64,000 bases of DNA from Halanaerobium sp041694515 (GTDB lineage Bacteria; Bacillota; Halanaerobiia; Halanaerobiales; Halanaerobiaceae), in assembly GCA_041694515.1 (NCBI GenBank), contig JASMSZ010000054.1, forward strand, positions 11,199-75,198, given 5' to 3'. A model generated the notes under the pieces. It was given only the letters and a program-made list of their open reading frames with translations, was not told the origin of the DNA and searched no databases. Below, piece by piece: positions 17,240-26,979 of the stretch; position 1 is the stretch's first letter; each line of letters starts with the position of its first letter. Made by a program: the position numbers and the translations under genes.

Positions 17240-17273
17240 AAAAAAACCCTCTACTGAAAAATCAATAGAGGGT
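17240..17273 (-). terminator. Terminator after the 5'-nucleotidase gene
   Basis: ACCCTCTA (17246-17253) pairs with TAGAGGGT (17266-17273); on the minus strand it is followed by a run of seven T. The 64 bases between it and the stop codon contain a G/C-rich stretch with no ORF. Confidence 0.85.
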
Positions 17274-17337
17274 ACTTTTCTTTTGTTAGTTCGACACTTT
17301 TCGACTTATATCGGGAAGCAAGCGGCAGCTGCACGTT

Positions 17338-18852
17338 TTATTTTTCTACTATTCTTGCTTCAGTTTCTGGGGCTACAGGAGAATTAGCTTCAATATATTC
17401 CATTAATACTTCTTCTAAGCCTCCAGCTTCTTTGACAATTGGAGCATCTTTAAACATTGTGTAGCCATCTCCACCAGCTTTCATAAAGTCATTGGTAGCT
17501 ACAGTGTACACTGCATCTGGATCAAGTTTTTCGCCACCAACCCAGACCTGCTGAACTCTATTTCCAGCTTCAGCATCACCATCAAAGATGAACTTAATTC
17601 CGGAAACCTGGGGGAAAAGACCTTCAGCTGCAGGATATTCGGAAACACCGTGTTCTAAAGCAGCTTTTAGATCAGCACCACTGAGCTCTATAGCCACTGC
17701 AGTATTACCAAATGGTAAAACTGTGATTACTTCACCCTGAGTAATTTTGCCCTGATTAATAGAAGCTCTAATTCCGCCACCATTAGTAATGGCAGCATCA
17801 GTATCTAATTTGCTTCGCATTGCATCAGTTATTAAATTACCAAGATTAGTTTCCCCGGTCCGTACATTACCTCTGGCTCCATTTAATTCAACAGCAGTTT
17901 TACCAACTACCTGAGAAGTAATTGCCGCATTGGCTCTATTAACTCTTCCTACAACTTTTGAAATTATATAATCTTTTTCAACATCCATAGTATCTTCTCT
18001 AGGAATTAAATTGGCTGTTATATTTGATACATCACCATTATTAATTGTCAGATCTACATATCCCAGATATTTAGAATATTCTCCAGCCTGAACAATCATT
18101 GTTTCATTAACCATCATGCCTTTTTCTATTACGCTGTGGCTGTGGCCGTCAATAATCAAATCAATACCAGAAACTTCTTCTGCAACCATAGTACTTGTAT
18201 ATTTACTGCCTTCACTAATTCCTAAGTGAGATAGAGCAATAACTACATCTACTTTACTTTCCAGTTCATTGACTACAGCATTAGCAGTAGCAATAGGATT
18301 TTCGAAGACCAATCCTTCCACATTTTTAGGATGTGTTTTATAGCTGGTTTCCGGAGTTACTAACCCAAAAATACCAACTTTAACTCCATCATATTCTTTA
18401 ATTAGATAATCCTGCGTATATGGAATTTCTTTACCATCTTCTCTGCTCAAATTAGCAGCTAAAAATGGGAAATTACTCATCTGAGCTAATTCTTTTAATC
18501 TATCCTGACCATAATTAAAATCATGATTTCCCAGGGTTAAAGCATCCAGATCCATTAAATCCAGAATATGACTTATTGCTTCACCTTCATTTATATTAGC
18601 AATTGTCTGCCCGTGGAAAGTATCGCCAGCATCTAAAAACATTACATTTTCCTTTTCTTCTCTGCCCTGTTTAACCAGGGTTTCCATTTTAGCATAACCC
18701 ATGCTGCCTGCATAGTCGTCTTCTTCTACCCTTGAGTGAACATCATTTACATGATAAATTCTCAATTCAACTTCTTCTGCCAGCACAGTAAAAGATAGAG
18801 TCATAACTAAAACCAGAGTTAATAAAGTAATCGATAATTTCTTAAAATTCAC
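17338..18852 (-). CDS. Secreted 5'-nucleotidase / 2',3'-cyclic phosphodiesterase family protein
   Basis: A 504-residue exported calcineurin-type phosphoesterase. After a signal peptide (LSITLLTLVLVMTLSFTVLAEE) come metal-binding motifs YHVNDVHSR, LDAGDTFHG, TLGNHDFNYG and DGHSHSV, then the C-terminal 5'-nucleotidase substrate domain (TNGGGIRASINQG, ATNDFMKAGGDGY). It releases phosphate from nucleotides outside the cell. I start at the GTG at 18852 because GGAGGTG lies 8 bases upstream; the ATG at 18867 is part of that ribosome binding site. It is monocistronic, with a terminator downstream. Confidence 0.93.
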   Translation of the reverse strand: MNFKKLSITLLTLVLVMTLSFTVLAEEVELRIYHVNDVHSRVEEDDYAGSMGYAKMETLVKQGREEKENVMFLDAGDTFHGQTIANINEGEAISHILDLMDLDALTLGNHDFNYGQDRLKELAQMSNFPFLAANLSREDGKEIPYTQDYLIKEYDGVKVGIFGLVTPETSYKTHPKNVEGLVFENPIATANAVVNELESKVDVVIALSHLGISEGSKYTSTMVAEEVSGIDLIIDGHSHSVIEKGMMVNETMIVQAGEYSKYLGYVDLTINNGDVSNITANLIPREDTMDVEKDYIISKVVGRVNRANAAITSQVVGKTAVELNGARGNVRTGETNLGNLITDAMRSKLDTDAAITNGGGIRASINQGKITQGEVITVLPFGNTAVAIELSGADLKAALEHGVSEYPAAEGLFPQVSGIKFIFDGDAEAGNRVQQVWVGGEKLDPDAVYTVATNDFMKAGGDGYTMFKDAPIVKEAGGLEEVLMEYIEANSPVAPETEARIVEK

Positions 18853-19054
18853 AAATTCCACCTCCATATTTTTTGAAAATTGTTTCTTCTCTTATACATA
18901 TTATTTGATATGAAAATTGATTTTCCTGCCTCGAGCAAGAAATATTTTCTAAATTAAGTCCAAGTGTATTCTATTTAAATGCTTTTGATGTGGCAGTCCC
19001 TGACAGTTCAAAATTTTGATTTTCATTCAACGACTAAAATTTTCTGTCCAAAAA

Positions 19055-19063
19055 TGTTATAAT
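19055..19063 (+). promoter_or_regulatory. Extended -10 promoter of the P1 peptidase gene
   Basis: TGTTATAAT is a perfect extended -10 (TGn followed by TATAAT at 19058-19063). There is no good -35, as is common for extended -10 promoters. It is 86 bases upstream of the ATG at 19149. Confidence 0.65.
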
Positions 19064-19148
19064 GTAAATAAATAGTCTATGATTTTTAAAATTCAAACTC
19101 TATAGATAAGATACCCTAAAAGTGAAAAAGTACATTAGGAGGGAAAAA

Positions 19149-20057
19149 ATGAATAATGATTTAACAGCTGTTAAAGGAATAAAAGTTGGTCATGCCGATA
19201 ATCAGAAAACAGGTACCGGCTGTTCGGTGATTTTAACTGATGTTGATTTTACAGTTGGAGCAGAAGTCCGCGGTGGGGCACCTGGAAGCAGAGAATTTGC
19301 TCTGACCGACAGCCGGGCTGCAGTAGACAAAGCTAATGCTGTCTTTTTAACCGGAGGAAGTGCTTATGGACTTGATGCTGCTGGAGGAGTTATGCAGTAT
19401 TTAAAAGAAAAAAATATCGGCTTTCAAACCGGAGGTGGAGTTGTACCCATTGTACCTGCTGCTGTTATCTATGATTTAGAATACAAAAGCAGTGACTATC
19501 CTGATCAAAAAATGGCCTATCAGGCCTGTGTAAATGCTGACAATTCTGCTCAGGAGAACAAAACTATTGGTGCTGCAGCAGGATCTACCTGTGGCAAAAT
19601 AAGGGGAATGGAAAATGCCAGCAAAACAGGACTCGGTCATGCAGCTTGCAAAAGTGGTGAGCTTATTGTTTCAGCGCTGGCAGTGGTCAATGCTTTTGGT
19701 GATCTTAAAGATCCTGAGAGTGGAAAAATTATTGCTGGAGCTCAGGATCAGGACGGCAATTTTGTTAATACAGAAGAAACTATTATTAATCAACCGGAGA
19801 TTAACCTCGGATTTTTACGCCAAAATACCACTCTAATTGTGGTAGCAACTAATGCTTTTTTAAATAAATCAGAGGCAAATCGGGTATCTATGATGGCCCA
19901 CAGTGGATTGAGCCGTACAATTTATCCTGTTCACACCCTTTTAGATGGTGACAGTGTTTTTACTTTAGCCGCCAATCAGGTAAAAGCTGATATTAATCAG
20001 GTCGGTATTCTAGCTGCTCGAGTAGTTGAAAAAGCAATTTTAAATTCTGCTTTCTAA
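19149..20057 (+). CDS. P1 (S58/DmpA) family peptidase
   Basis: A 302-residue Ntn-type aminopeptidase/D-esterase family protein. Signals: LTAVKGIKVGHADNQKTGTGC at the start, VRGGAPGSREFAL, VFLTGGSAYGLDAAGGV, GAAAGSTCGKIRG, and QNTTLIVVATNAFLNKSEANR, where the Thr before LIVVATNA aligns with the Ser/Thr at which family members cleave themselves and which becomes the nucleophile. AGGAGGG precedes the ATG at 19149 by 6 bases; the ATG at 19122 would translate through that site. Cytoplasmic, no signal peptide. It is a lone plus-strand gene ending at a bidirectional terminator. Confidence 0.93.
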   Translation: MNNDLTAVKGIKVGHADNQKTGTGCSVILTDVDFTVGAEVRGGAPGSREFALTDSRAAVDKANAVFLTGGSAYGLDAAGGVMQYLKEKNIGFQTGGGVVPIVPAAVIYDLEYKSSDYPDQKMAYQACVNADNSAQENKTIGAAAGSTCGKIRGMENASKTGLGHAACKSGELIVSALAVVNAFGDLKDPESGKIIAGAQDQDGNFVNTEETIINQPEINLGFLRQNTTLIVVATNAFLNKSEANRVSMMAHSGLSRTIYPVHTLLDGDSVFTLAANQVKADINQVGILAARVVEKAILNSAF

Positions 20058-20087
20058 ACCTTTAAATTTAATAAATAGATTCATCAA

Positions 20088-20115
20088 AAAACGGCCTATT
20101 TTTATAGGCCGTTTT
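20088..20115. terminator. Bidirectional terminator between the peptidase gene and phoU
   Basis: AAAACGGCCTAT (20088-20099) pairs perfectly with ATAGGCCGTTTT (20104-20115). It has A/T runs on both sides and separates two convergent genes. Confidence 0.9.
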
Positions 20116-20185
20116 CTTAATCTATGCTAGAAATCAAAAATAATTTTCATTTGTTTTTATAAAATCTTCTTAAAATCAAATATAT

Positions 20186-20839
20186 TTAATACTTAACTCT
20201 TTTACCGGTCACAATAAAGATGGTTTCTTCACCAATATTAGTTGCATGATCTCCTACCCGCTCTAGTGCTTTAGCTAAATTGATGTGCTGAACTATCTGC
20301 TTTACTTTTTCCTTATCTTCTTTTTGACTAATCATTTTAATAGCCTTAAAATAAATATCTTCATAAAGATTATCTGCTTTTTCGTCCATTCGGCAGGCTG
20401 CTTCTGCAAGATCCGAATTTTTGGTGGCAAATGACTCTAATACTACATCCAGCATATCGGTAACAATATCAGCGAGTTCTGGAATCATTATCAGTGGTTT
20501 CATAATTCCATCATGTTTTAATTCAAGTAAAATCTCGGCTATATTAGTTGCCTGATCTCCTATTCTTTCTAAGTCATTTGCAATTTTAATCATTGCAATA
20601 CTAAACCAGGTATCAGCTGCCAGGGGTTGATCCAGGGTTAACAAGCGCGAAACTTCTTCTTCTATTGTGATTAAATAGTTATCCAGCACATCATCTTTTT
20701 CAATAATTTCATGAGCTTTCTCAACATTCAAATTGTCCATTGCTTTAATAACACTCTGCAGCATTTCTTCTGCAACTTCACTCATATCACTGAGATCACT
20801 AAGAAGCTGTTCACGCTTTTTTTCATACACCTGTTCCAT
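20186..20839 (-). CDS. phoU: PhoU phosphate-signalling regulator
   Basis: A 217-residue protein with two PhoU three-helix repeats. Each has the conserved ANDLERIGDQATNIAE-type metal/phosphate-site helix: IANDLERIGDQATNI in the first half and AKALERVGDHATNIGEETIF in the second. It connects phosphate uptake to two-component signalling. I use the ATG at 20839; AGGAG lies about 10 bases upstream, while the GTG at 20848 is too close to it. No pst or phoR/phoB gene is adjacent, which is unusual for phoU. Confidence 0.93.
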   Translation of the reverse strand: MEQVYEKKREQLLSDLSDMSEVAEEMLQSVIKAMDNLNVEKAHEIIEKDDVLDNYLITIEEEVSRLLTLDQPLAADTWFSIAMIKIANDLERIGDQATNIAEILLELKHDGIMKPLIMIPELADIVTDMLDVVLESFATKNSDLAEAACRMDEKADNLYEDIYFKAIKMISQKEDKEKVKQIVQHINLAKALERVGDHATNIGEETIFIVTGKRVKY

Positions 20840-20957
20840 TGGACTCACTCTCCTCTTTAAATTTAATAAAGTTAAGTTTATTGATAGATTAATTAATTAG
20901 CTTATATTAAAATATTCTTGACAGAGTACTAAAATCCTTCCTATTTTATAATTTAAT

Positions 20958-21995
20958 TTAAGCAAAGATTTCTCGAGCGGTCTTTTCAATATGTTTTACA
21001 GCATAGCGAATATCTTCTAAACTTAAGTCTAAGTGAGTAACAGCACGCAGTTTTCCTTCCAGTCTGCTAACTCTAATTCCTTTTTTCAGCAGTTCATCTG
21101 CAAATAAATCTGTCTTTCCATCTGCTGCAGAAAAGAGAACTATATTTGTTTCAACTGTATCTGGATCAATTTCCAGACCTTCCTGATCGGCAATAGTTTC
21201 TGCCAGCATCCTGGCATGTTTGTGATCTTCTTTTAGACGAGCAACATTGTGCTCTAAAGCAAAAATACCGCCAGCTGCAATAATTCCGGCCTGCCTCATG
21301 GCTCCACCCAATCTCTGTTTCCAGAAACGAGCTTTTTCTATAAATTCTGCTGATCCAGCCAGCACTGAGCCAACCGGGGCTCCCAGACCCTTACTCAGAT
21401 CAATCCAGATCGAATCAAAATACTGTCCGTATTCTGCCGGATCAACTTCTGCCTCAACTGCAGCATTTAACATCCGGGCTCCGTCCATATGCATTTTTAG
21501 ATCATTTTCTACCGCGAGTTCTGCTATTTCTTTAATTCTCTGCAGAGGCCAGATTCGGCCACCACCCAAATTAGTTGTCTGTTCAATAGAGATAACTTTT
21601 GTCTGCGGACTGTGATAATCCTTCTCTCTGATAGCTTTCTCCACCTGCTCAGCAGTAAAAATTCCGCCTACTCCAGCAAGAGCTTTAATTGAAGCTCCTG
21701 AAATAACAGCCAGTGCAGCACTCTCATAATGAATAGGATGTGCTGTCTGATCCATTATTATTTCAGCTCCCTGGTCTGTATGGACAGCAAAAGAAATTTG
21801 ATTTGCCATTAAACCAGAAGGTAAATAAATTGCATCATCTTTGCCCAGCATTTCGGCAGTCATCCGACAGAGACGATTAACACTTGGATCTTCCCCCAGC
21901 TGCTCATCCCCAACCTCTGCCTCAGCCATAAATCTTCTCATATCCTGAGAAGGCTTTGTCCCCGTATCACTAAATAAATCAACTTTAATTTCCAT
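20958..21995 (-). CDS. ltaE: Low-specificity threonine aldolase (PLP enzyme)
   Basis: A 345-residue beta-eliminating-lyase family aldolase: DLFSDTGTKPSQDMRRFMAEAEVGDEQLGEDPSVNRL at the N-terminus (split here in prose; key D-T-x-T-x-P/GDxxYGxDP-like block), LPSGLMANQ, KMHMDGARMLNAA (Asp that holds the PLP ring nitrogen) and WIDLSKGLGAPVGSVL with the Schiff-base Lys. It cleaves threonine/allo-threonine to glycine and acetaldehyde. GGGGG lies 9 bases before the ATG. It is a single gene with its own upstream region. Confidence 0.92.
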   Translation of the reverse strand: MEIKVDLFSDTGTKPSQDMRRFMAEAEVGDEQLGEDPSVNRLCRMTAEMLGKDDAIYLPSGLMANQISFAVHTDQGAEIIMDQTAHPIHYESAALAVISGASIKALAGVGGIFTAEQVEKAIREKDYHSPQTKVISIEQTTNLGGGRIWPLQRIKEIAELAVENDLKMHMDGARMLNAAVEAEVDPAEYGQYFDSIWIDLSKGLGAPVGSVLAGSAEFIEKARFWKQRLGGAMRQAGIIAAGGIFALEHNVARLKEDHKHARMLAETIADQEGLEIDPDTVETNIVLFSAADGKTDLFADELLKKGIRVSRLEGKLRAVTHLDLSLEDIRYAVKHIEKTAREIFA

Positions 21996-22021
21996 TTTTA
22001 AATTCCCCCAATTTAAATTCT

Positions 22022-22055
22022 ATTGTCCTATGTTTCTAATTGTCCTATATTTCTA
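22022..22055. repeat. Tandem 17-bp duplication upstream of ltaE
   Basis: Two adjacent copies of ATTGTCCTAT(G/A)TTTCTA at 22022-22038 and 22039-22055 differ at one base. They lie 27-60 bases upstream of the threonine aldolase start, so could hold operators, or be a neutral duplication. Confidence 0.7.
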
Positions 22056-22153
22056 AAAAAACAGCCGCTAAGTAAATGAACTAAAATGGCATCCACAATA
22101 ACTCATTAGATATAGTTACCTGGTATTATCTAATCTTAATATGGAAAAATAAT

Positions 22154-22477
22154 TTAAAATAAAAATGATATTAATAAATAGAAAATTAAACCGCCACTAA
22201 CTGTATAAAATATGTTTTTTGTCTTATATGCAGCCAGTAGAGTCGGGAAAAAAGCAATTAGAGAAGTATTTTCCAGGCTTAAATAAAGACTGCCATTTTT
22301 AAGCAGTATTGATGGAGCCAGTAAAGCTGCCAGCACAGCCGCCGGAATAAAACTCAGCCAGAGCACAACTTTTTCAGGCAGCTCTTTTTTACCCAGCAGA
22401 GCCAGGGGTAAAAATCTGGGAATAAAGGTTACAAGCACCATCCCGACAATCATCAGCATAAACTTAACTATTTCCAT
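22154..22477 (-). CDS. azlD: AzlD-family branched-chain amino acid exporter small subunit
   Basis: A 107-residue membrane protein with four hydrophobic segments, starting MEIVKFMLMIVGMVLVTFIPRFLPLALL; the TFIPRFLPL segment is the AzlD signature. It overlaps azlC by 14 bases. Small partner of AzlC in export of branched-chain amino acids or analogues. Confidence 0.9.
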   Translation of the reverse strand: MEIVKFMLMIVGMVLVTFIPRFLPLALLGKKELPEKVVLWLSFIPAAVLAALLAPSILLKNGSLYLSLENTSLIAFFPTLLAAYKTKNIFYTVSGGLIFYLLISFLF

Positions 22478-23192
22478 CGATATACACCCCTAAAAAAGCA
22501 GCCAGGACTGTAGCCAGAATGATATTCCAGCTGCCATTAATCGTCAGAGCCAAAAAAAGTGAGGCAAAGGCAGAAAAAATAGCAGCAATTATTTCACTCC
22601 GGGAGCTGATCTGCATAACCAGCAGGACTACAAACATTGCCGGTAAAACAAAATCCAGTGCTCCTCCACTACCTAAATCAATGAATTCGGTTAAGAAAGC
22701 CCCTATAGCAGAACTAAAAACCCAGCCCAGATAAGCTGTAAAGCCCAGGCCGAGAAAATATCGCTGTTTGTTCTTCTGGCTCTCTATTTTACTCATGGCA
22801 ACTGCAAAAGACTCATCGGTTATTAAAAAACCTAAAAATGGATAATAATAGAGCGGCAGATTTCTTAAATGAAGGCTTAAAGAAGCCGATAACAAAAGAT
22901 GGCGTAAATTTACCAGAAATGTCATGAAAACTATGGCAGCCACTGCTGCTCCAGCAGCTATCATTTCAATGGACACCAGCTGGGCAGAACCGGCAAAAAC
23001 AAAGGCTGACATTGCAGTAGTCTGCAGTGGTGTTAAACCTTTATTTACAGCCAGCATTCCATAAGCAATACCAATTGGCAGATAACCCAAAATAATTGGT
23101 AGGGCATCTTTGACTCCACTTTTTAAACTTGAATCATTCAATTTAGCAGTTAAATTATTATCTTTATTTATACTCTCTTCTCTATGCTGCAT
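22464..23192 (-). CDS. azlC: AzlC-family branched-chain amino acid exporter large subunit
   Basis: A 242-residue membrane protein. After a soluble N-terminus of about 28 residues comes ALPIILGYLPIGIAYGMLA, the AzlC signature, followed by SAFVFAGSAQL, LVNLRHLLLSASLS and LGFLITDESFAV. It lies 79 bases after the DppC-like permease gene and may be read through from that operon. Confidence 0.92.
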   Translation of the reverse strand: MQHREESINKDNNLTAKLNDSSLKSGVKDALPIILGYLPIGIAYGMLAVNKGLTPLQTTAMSAFVFAGSAQLVSIEMIAAGAAVAAIVFMTFLVNLRHLLLSASLSLHLRNLPLYYYPFLGFLITDESFAVAMSKIESQKNKQRYFLGLGFTAYLGWVFSSAIGAFLTEFIDLGSGGALDFVLPAMFVVLLVMQISSRSEIIAAIFSAFASLFLALTINGSWNIILATVLAAFLGVYIDGNS

Positions 23193-23271
23193 AAATCAGA
23201 TCTACTCCTTTAAAAATCAAATCACTTCCTGGAAAAAATCGGATCCCTAAACGGTAAGAGTGCAGGGTACA

Positions 23272-24303
23272 CTAATCCAGCTGTCTGGGGTCAAGGGCAT
23301 CTCTTAAGGCATCACCAAGTAGATTGAAACTCAAAACTGTAATAATAATTGCCAGTCCCGGAAAAATTGACATCCATGGTGCTTGAATTAAATATTCCTG
23401 ACCACGATTTAACATTGTTCCCCAGGCTGCAGTTGGCGGCTGAATTCCCAGCCCTAGAAAACTCAGACCGGCAACAACTAGAATTGAAATCCCAATTCTT
23501 AAAGTTCCCAGTACAATTAATGATGAAATTGAATTAGGTAAGATATGATTATATAGAATCCGCAGATCACTTGCTCCCAGAGCTTTAGCTGCAGAAACGT
23601 ATTCCTTTTCTTTGATTTGAAAAACTATGGAACGAGTTAGACGGGAAAAATTAATTAAACCGGTAACTCCAACAGCGATTATGATATTGACAATCCCGGT
23701 TCCCAGAGCAGATATTATAGCCAGAGCCAGCAGAATAAAAGGGATTGAGTTCCAGATTTCTACTACCCGCATAATTATCATATCCGTTTTACCACCATAA
23801 TAACCGGCCAGCAGTCCTAAACTGACACCCAGACTGGCATTAACTAAGACAGCTGAAAAGCCAACTCCCAGAGCAATTCTGGCACCATAAAGAACTCGCG
23901 AAAACATATCTCTGCCAAAATCATCTGTGCCAAACCAGTGCTCCAATGAGGGTGCTGAATAGGTCATATTGCTGTAATCAATTTCAGTTGGAGAATAAGG
24001 GGCAATAAATGGAGCCATAAAAGCAGCATAAAAAATCAAAGCCAGCATGACAACTGCAATTTTACCTCCATAACCTTTATTAAATTCTTTAAACATTTTT
24101 GCATAAAGAGCATTTTCCTTTAATTTAAGAAAAACACTATTTTTAAATAATAAAAATAAAAAGAAAACAATTAACATTACAGAAAAACCTGTAGCAAATT
24201 TATATTCCAGTCTGCTCCAGATTTTACCCTCTATCAGCCAGTTTTGGTAACTTATATAGATTTGAATTAATAATAGTATAAATAAAATAATTTTCTTTTT
24301 CAA
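23272..24303 (-). CDS. Peptide-type ABC permease, DppC-like, with extra N-terminal helices
   Basis: A permease of the oligopeptide/nickel family: GTDDFGRDMFSRVLYGARIAL, the EAA loop EYVSAAKALGASDLRILYNHILPNSIS (positions in the C-terminal half) and GLGIQPPTAAWGTML. I use the TTG at 24303 (MKKKIILFILLL), with AGG 9 bases upstream; the frame is open to 24366, but that would overlap the dppB-like gene by 35 bases. Compared with normal DppC (about 280-300 residues) this has roughly 60 extra N-terminal residues with two hydrophobic helices. Confidence 0.88.
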   Translation of the reverse strand: MKKKIILFILLLIQIYISYQNWLIEGKIWSRLEYKFATGFSVMLIVFFLFLLFKNSVFLKLKENALYAKMFKEFNKGYGGKIAVVMLALIFYAAFMAPFIAPYSPTEIDYSNMTYSAPSLEHWFGTDDFGRDMFSRVLYGARIALGVGFSAVLVNASLGVSLGLLAGYYGGKTDMIIMRVVEIWNSIPFILLALAIISALGTGIVNIIIAVGVTGLINFSRLTRSIVFQIKEKEYVSAAKALGASDLRILYNHILPNSISSLIVLGTLRIGISILVVAGLSFLGLGIQPPTAAWGTMLNRGQEYLIQAPWMSIFPGLAIIITVLSFNLLGDALRDALDPRQLD

Positions 24304-24331
24304 ATTCCAGCACCTCATTTCATTCCTACTT

Positions 24332-25279
24332 CTATTTATAGCTAATCCGGGGATTAATAAAAACATAAATAATATCTACCAGCAAATTGACCAGGACAAA
24401 AAGAATAGATAAAATTAAAATTGAACCAAAAACCAGCGGCTGATCTCTAGCCTCCACAGCTTTAACCGCCAGCCTCCCTACACCTGGCCATGCAAAAACA
24501 GATTCAATTAAAATTGCGCCTCCAAACATCATAGCCAGCTGGTTCCCAATATTGGTAATGATCGGAATCAGAGCATTGCGAAAAGCATGTTTTAAAATAA
24601 TAACTTTTTCGGAAACTCCTTTAGATCGTGCTGTAACCAGATAATCTTCTTTCATAATATCAAGCATTGAAGATCTGGTTATCCGACTGGTAGAAGCAAT
24701 CATTACCGTACTTAAGGCAAAAGCCGGTAAAATTAAGTGACGCAGCCCACTTAAAGTCCAGATACGACCCCCATAACCCGAAGAAGGAAAAAATGGAAAA
24801 TAAACAGAAAATATATAGATAAAAATAATACCTGTAAAAAAAGCTGGTACAGAAATACCAATAGTTGCAATAAACATACTTAAAAGATCAAATAGAGAAT
24901 TCTTTTTTACCGCAGCTATAACACCTGTTGGAATCGCCACTAAAATCGCAATAATCAGAGAAAGTAATCCTAATTCAATTGTAGCAGTCAGTCTCCTACC
25001 AATAATATTTATTACCTCATCTCCATAATAAATTGAATCTAGTTCACCGGTTATAAAATTTTTAAGCATCAAAAAATATCTGACATGAAACGGTTCATTA
25101 AAACCAAATTTTTCATTTAGGGCTTCTATGGCTGCCGGTGTTGCGTTTGTCCCCAGCATAATAGCCGCCGGATTCCCGGGTACCAGCTGCATAATTCCAA
25201 ACAAAATTAAGGAGACTCCGATCACAACCGGAATTAACCAGAGCAGTCTTTTAATAATATAAGCAAACAAATTGTTCAC
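24332..25279 (-). CDS. Peptide-type ABC permease, DppB-like
   Basis: A 315-residue permease: MNNLFAYIIKRLLWLIPVVIGVSLILF, MQLVPGNPA, and the EAA loop EDYLVTARSKGVSEKVIILKHAFRNALIP. It pairs with the DppC-like protein (23272-24303) and binding protein (25401-26945). No ATPases (DppD/DppF) are in this operon, so they must come from elsewhere. Confidence 0.92.
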   Translation of the reverse strand: MNNLFAYIIKRLLWLIPVVIGVSLILFGIMQLVPGNPAAIMLGTNATPAAIEALNEKFGFNEPFHVRYFLMLKNFITGELDSIYYGDEVINIIGRRLTATIELGLLSLIIAILVAIPTGVIAAVKKNSLFDLLSMFIATIGISVPAFFTGIIFIYIFSVYFPFFPSSGYGGRIWTLSGLRHLILPAFALSTVMIASTSRITRSSMLDIMKEDYLVTARSKGVSEKVIILKHAFRNALIPIITNIGNQLAMMFGGAILIESVFAWPGVGRLAVKAVEARDQPLVFGSILILSILFVLVNLLVDIIYVFINPRISYK

Positions 25280-25293
25280 CTCTTTCTAAAAAG

Positions 25294-25325
25294 ACTATGC
25301 AGATAGTCTCAGCTATCTGCATAGT
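25294..25325 (-). terminator. Strong hairpin between binding-protein and DppB genes
   Basis: A perfect 13-bp stem (CTATGCAGATAG at 25295-25306 with CTATCTGCATAG at 25313-25324, plus a flanking A-T) and a 6-base loop, followed on the minus strand by TCTTTTTAG. It can act as a partial terminator and favour binding-protein mRNA. Confidence 0.75.
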
Positions 25326-25400
25326 AGTTTAAGATAATTAATCTTTTAATCTCTTTCTAAGCTGTCAAAATGATAATTCACTTTAAAACTGAACCCACCG

Positions 25401-26945
25401 CTATTCCTTATAGACATTTGCAGTTGGAGTAACTAAGGGGATTATCAGTGAATTACCAGGGTTTAATTCCTGAACTTCATCCTGCATTACATAAATTTGA
25501 TTTGAATGGGCAAGAGGATGGAAGACCAGGTCTTCAATTAATACTTTTCTTAATACTTTCTGATATAACTCTTCTCTTTTGGCCTGATCGGAAATTGATC
25601 TTGCTTCTTCCAACCACTGATCTACCTGATCATTCTCATAAAAAGCTCTGTTTAAAGAACCATCAGATTTAAAGAATCTATATAACCAGTAATCAGGATC
25701 AGGATCAGAAACAAATCTCAAGAAAAACATTCCAATTTCACCCCGGCCCAGCATATCCCACATTGTGCCAAATTCCATAGCATTTACTTCTGCAGTTAAA
25801 CCCGCCTGATTTAATGCAGTTACCATAGCTTCTGCAGTCTTGACCTGATTCGGACGGCTATTGGAAACATATACCCGAACAACATAATCTTCTGGAATCA
25901 CACCAGCTGCTTTTAATTCCTTAAATTTCTGAGCTGCTGCTTCTGGATCAAAACCAACCGCATTTTCTTTCAAGTATTCTCTCTCTTCCGGCCAGAGTGT
26001 TGGAGGCAGCATTGAATATGCCCTTTCTCCCAGGATTCCAAAAATCTGAGGAATCATCTGGTCAAACGGAACAGCCTGCAGTACAGCTTCTCGAAATTTA
26101 CGTTCATTAGTGGGTACCATGTCAAAATTAAAACCTAAGAAATTAATACCTGCCCCCGCAGCTGTTTTAACTTTAAAATCCGGATTGTTTCTAAATGATT
26201 CCAGCTGACCAACATCAAGATTCACTCCAAAATCAATGCCTCCACTGCGGAGTTCCATTGCCTGAGTTGCAGATTCTGGAATAGGTCTAATCACCAATTT
26301 TTTGATGTTAGGTACCTTATCCCAGTGATCCTGATATGCAGATAGGACTATCTGATTTCCAGGATCCCATTCTTCTAACTTAAAAGGACCTGCACCGATA
26401 GGATTTCTTCCCAGTTCCTCATCCCCAACTTCTTCTGCATATTCTTTGGGAATAATTCCAAAAGTCATACCCAGCATAAAAGGAGCATATGGTTCATTTA
26501 AAGTAAACTTAATTGTATAATCATCAATTACTTCAATTGATTTAATTGATTCAATTTTAGCTCTTAAACCAGAACCATATTCTGGATCCAGAATCCGCTG
26601 ATAGGTATATTCTACATCTTCAGCCGTCAATTCCTGACCATTATGGAACAATACACCTTCTCTTAACTTAAATGTATATTCCATTTCATTCTCAGAAATC
26701 GTCCAGTCTTTAGCAATTCCTGGAACAATCTTATTTGACTTACCATATCTCACTAAACCATCAAAAATTAATGAGGCTACTCTTTCATTAACAGAAATAG
26801 TAGTCTCCCCGGGATCAAGATTACTCACCTCATCCTCTATCCCCATTACAAACTCTTCGGTCACCTTTTCCTGTGCCTGAGCAGCAGAAAACATCGAAAC
26901 CATAAATAAAGAAACCAATAATAAAACTAAAAATTTATTTTTCAT
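25401..26945 (-). CDS. Family 5 extracellular solute-binding protein (peptide/opine/Ni type)
   Basis: A 514-residue binding protein. The start is the ATG at 26945, with GGGAGG just upstream, giving signal peptide MKNKFLVLLLVSLFMVSMFSAAQAQE; the frame extends upstream without a ribosome site. SBP5 features: LDPGETTISVNERVASLIFDGLVRY (family signature region), AKDWTISENEMEYTFKLREGVLFHNGQELTAEDVEYT and LGRNPIGAGPFKLEEWDPG. The companion hydrolase suggests gamma-glutamyl or other modified peptides as ligand (inference). Confidence 0.92.
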   Translation of the reverse strand: MKNKFLVLLLVSLFMVSMFSAAQAQEKVTEEFVMGIEDEVSNLDPGETTISVNERVASLIFDGLVRYGKSNKIVPGIAKDWTISENEMEYTFKLREGVLFHNGQELTAEDVEYTYQRILDPEYGSGLRAKIESIKSIEVIDDYTIKFTLNEPYAPFMLGMTFGIIPKEYAEEVGDEELGRNPIGAGPFKLEEWDPGNQIVLSAYQDHWDKVPNIKKLVIRPIPESATQAMELRSGGIDFGVNLDVGQLESFRNNPDFKVKTAAGAGINFLGFNFDMVPTNERKFREAVLQAVPFDQMIPQIFGILGERAYSMLPPTLWPEEREYLKENAVGFDPEAAAQKFKELKAAGVIPEDYVVRVYVSNSRPNQVKTAEAMVTALNQAGLTAEVNAMEFGTMWDMLGRGEIGMFFLRFVSDPDPDYWLYRFFKSDGSLNRAFYENDQVDQWLEEARSISDQAKREELYQKVLRKVLIEDLVFHPLAHSNQIYVMQDEVQELNPGNSLIIPLVTPTANVYKE

Positions 26946-26979
26946 TATACTTCCTCCCGTATAATATATTATAATTTTC

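Noticed and set aside
17287..17306. TTCGACA motifs as Spo0A boxes (also at 31798)
   Set aside because: They lie downstream of genes beside terminators rather than at promoters; seven-base motifs are expected by chance.
21247..21615. 122-residue plus-strand ORF
   Set aside because: Antisense shadow of the well-supported threonine aldolase gene.
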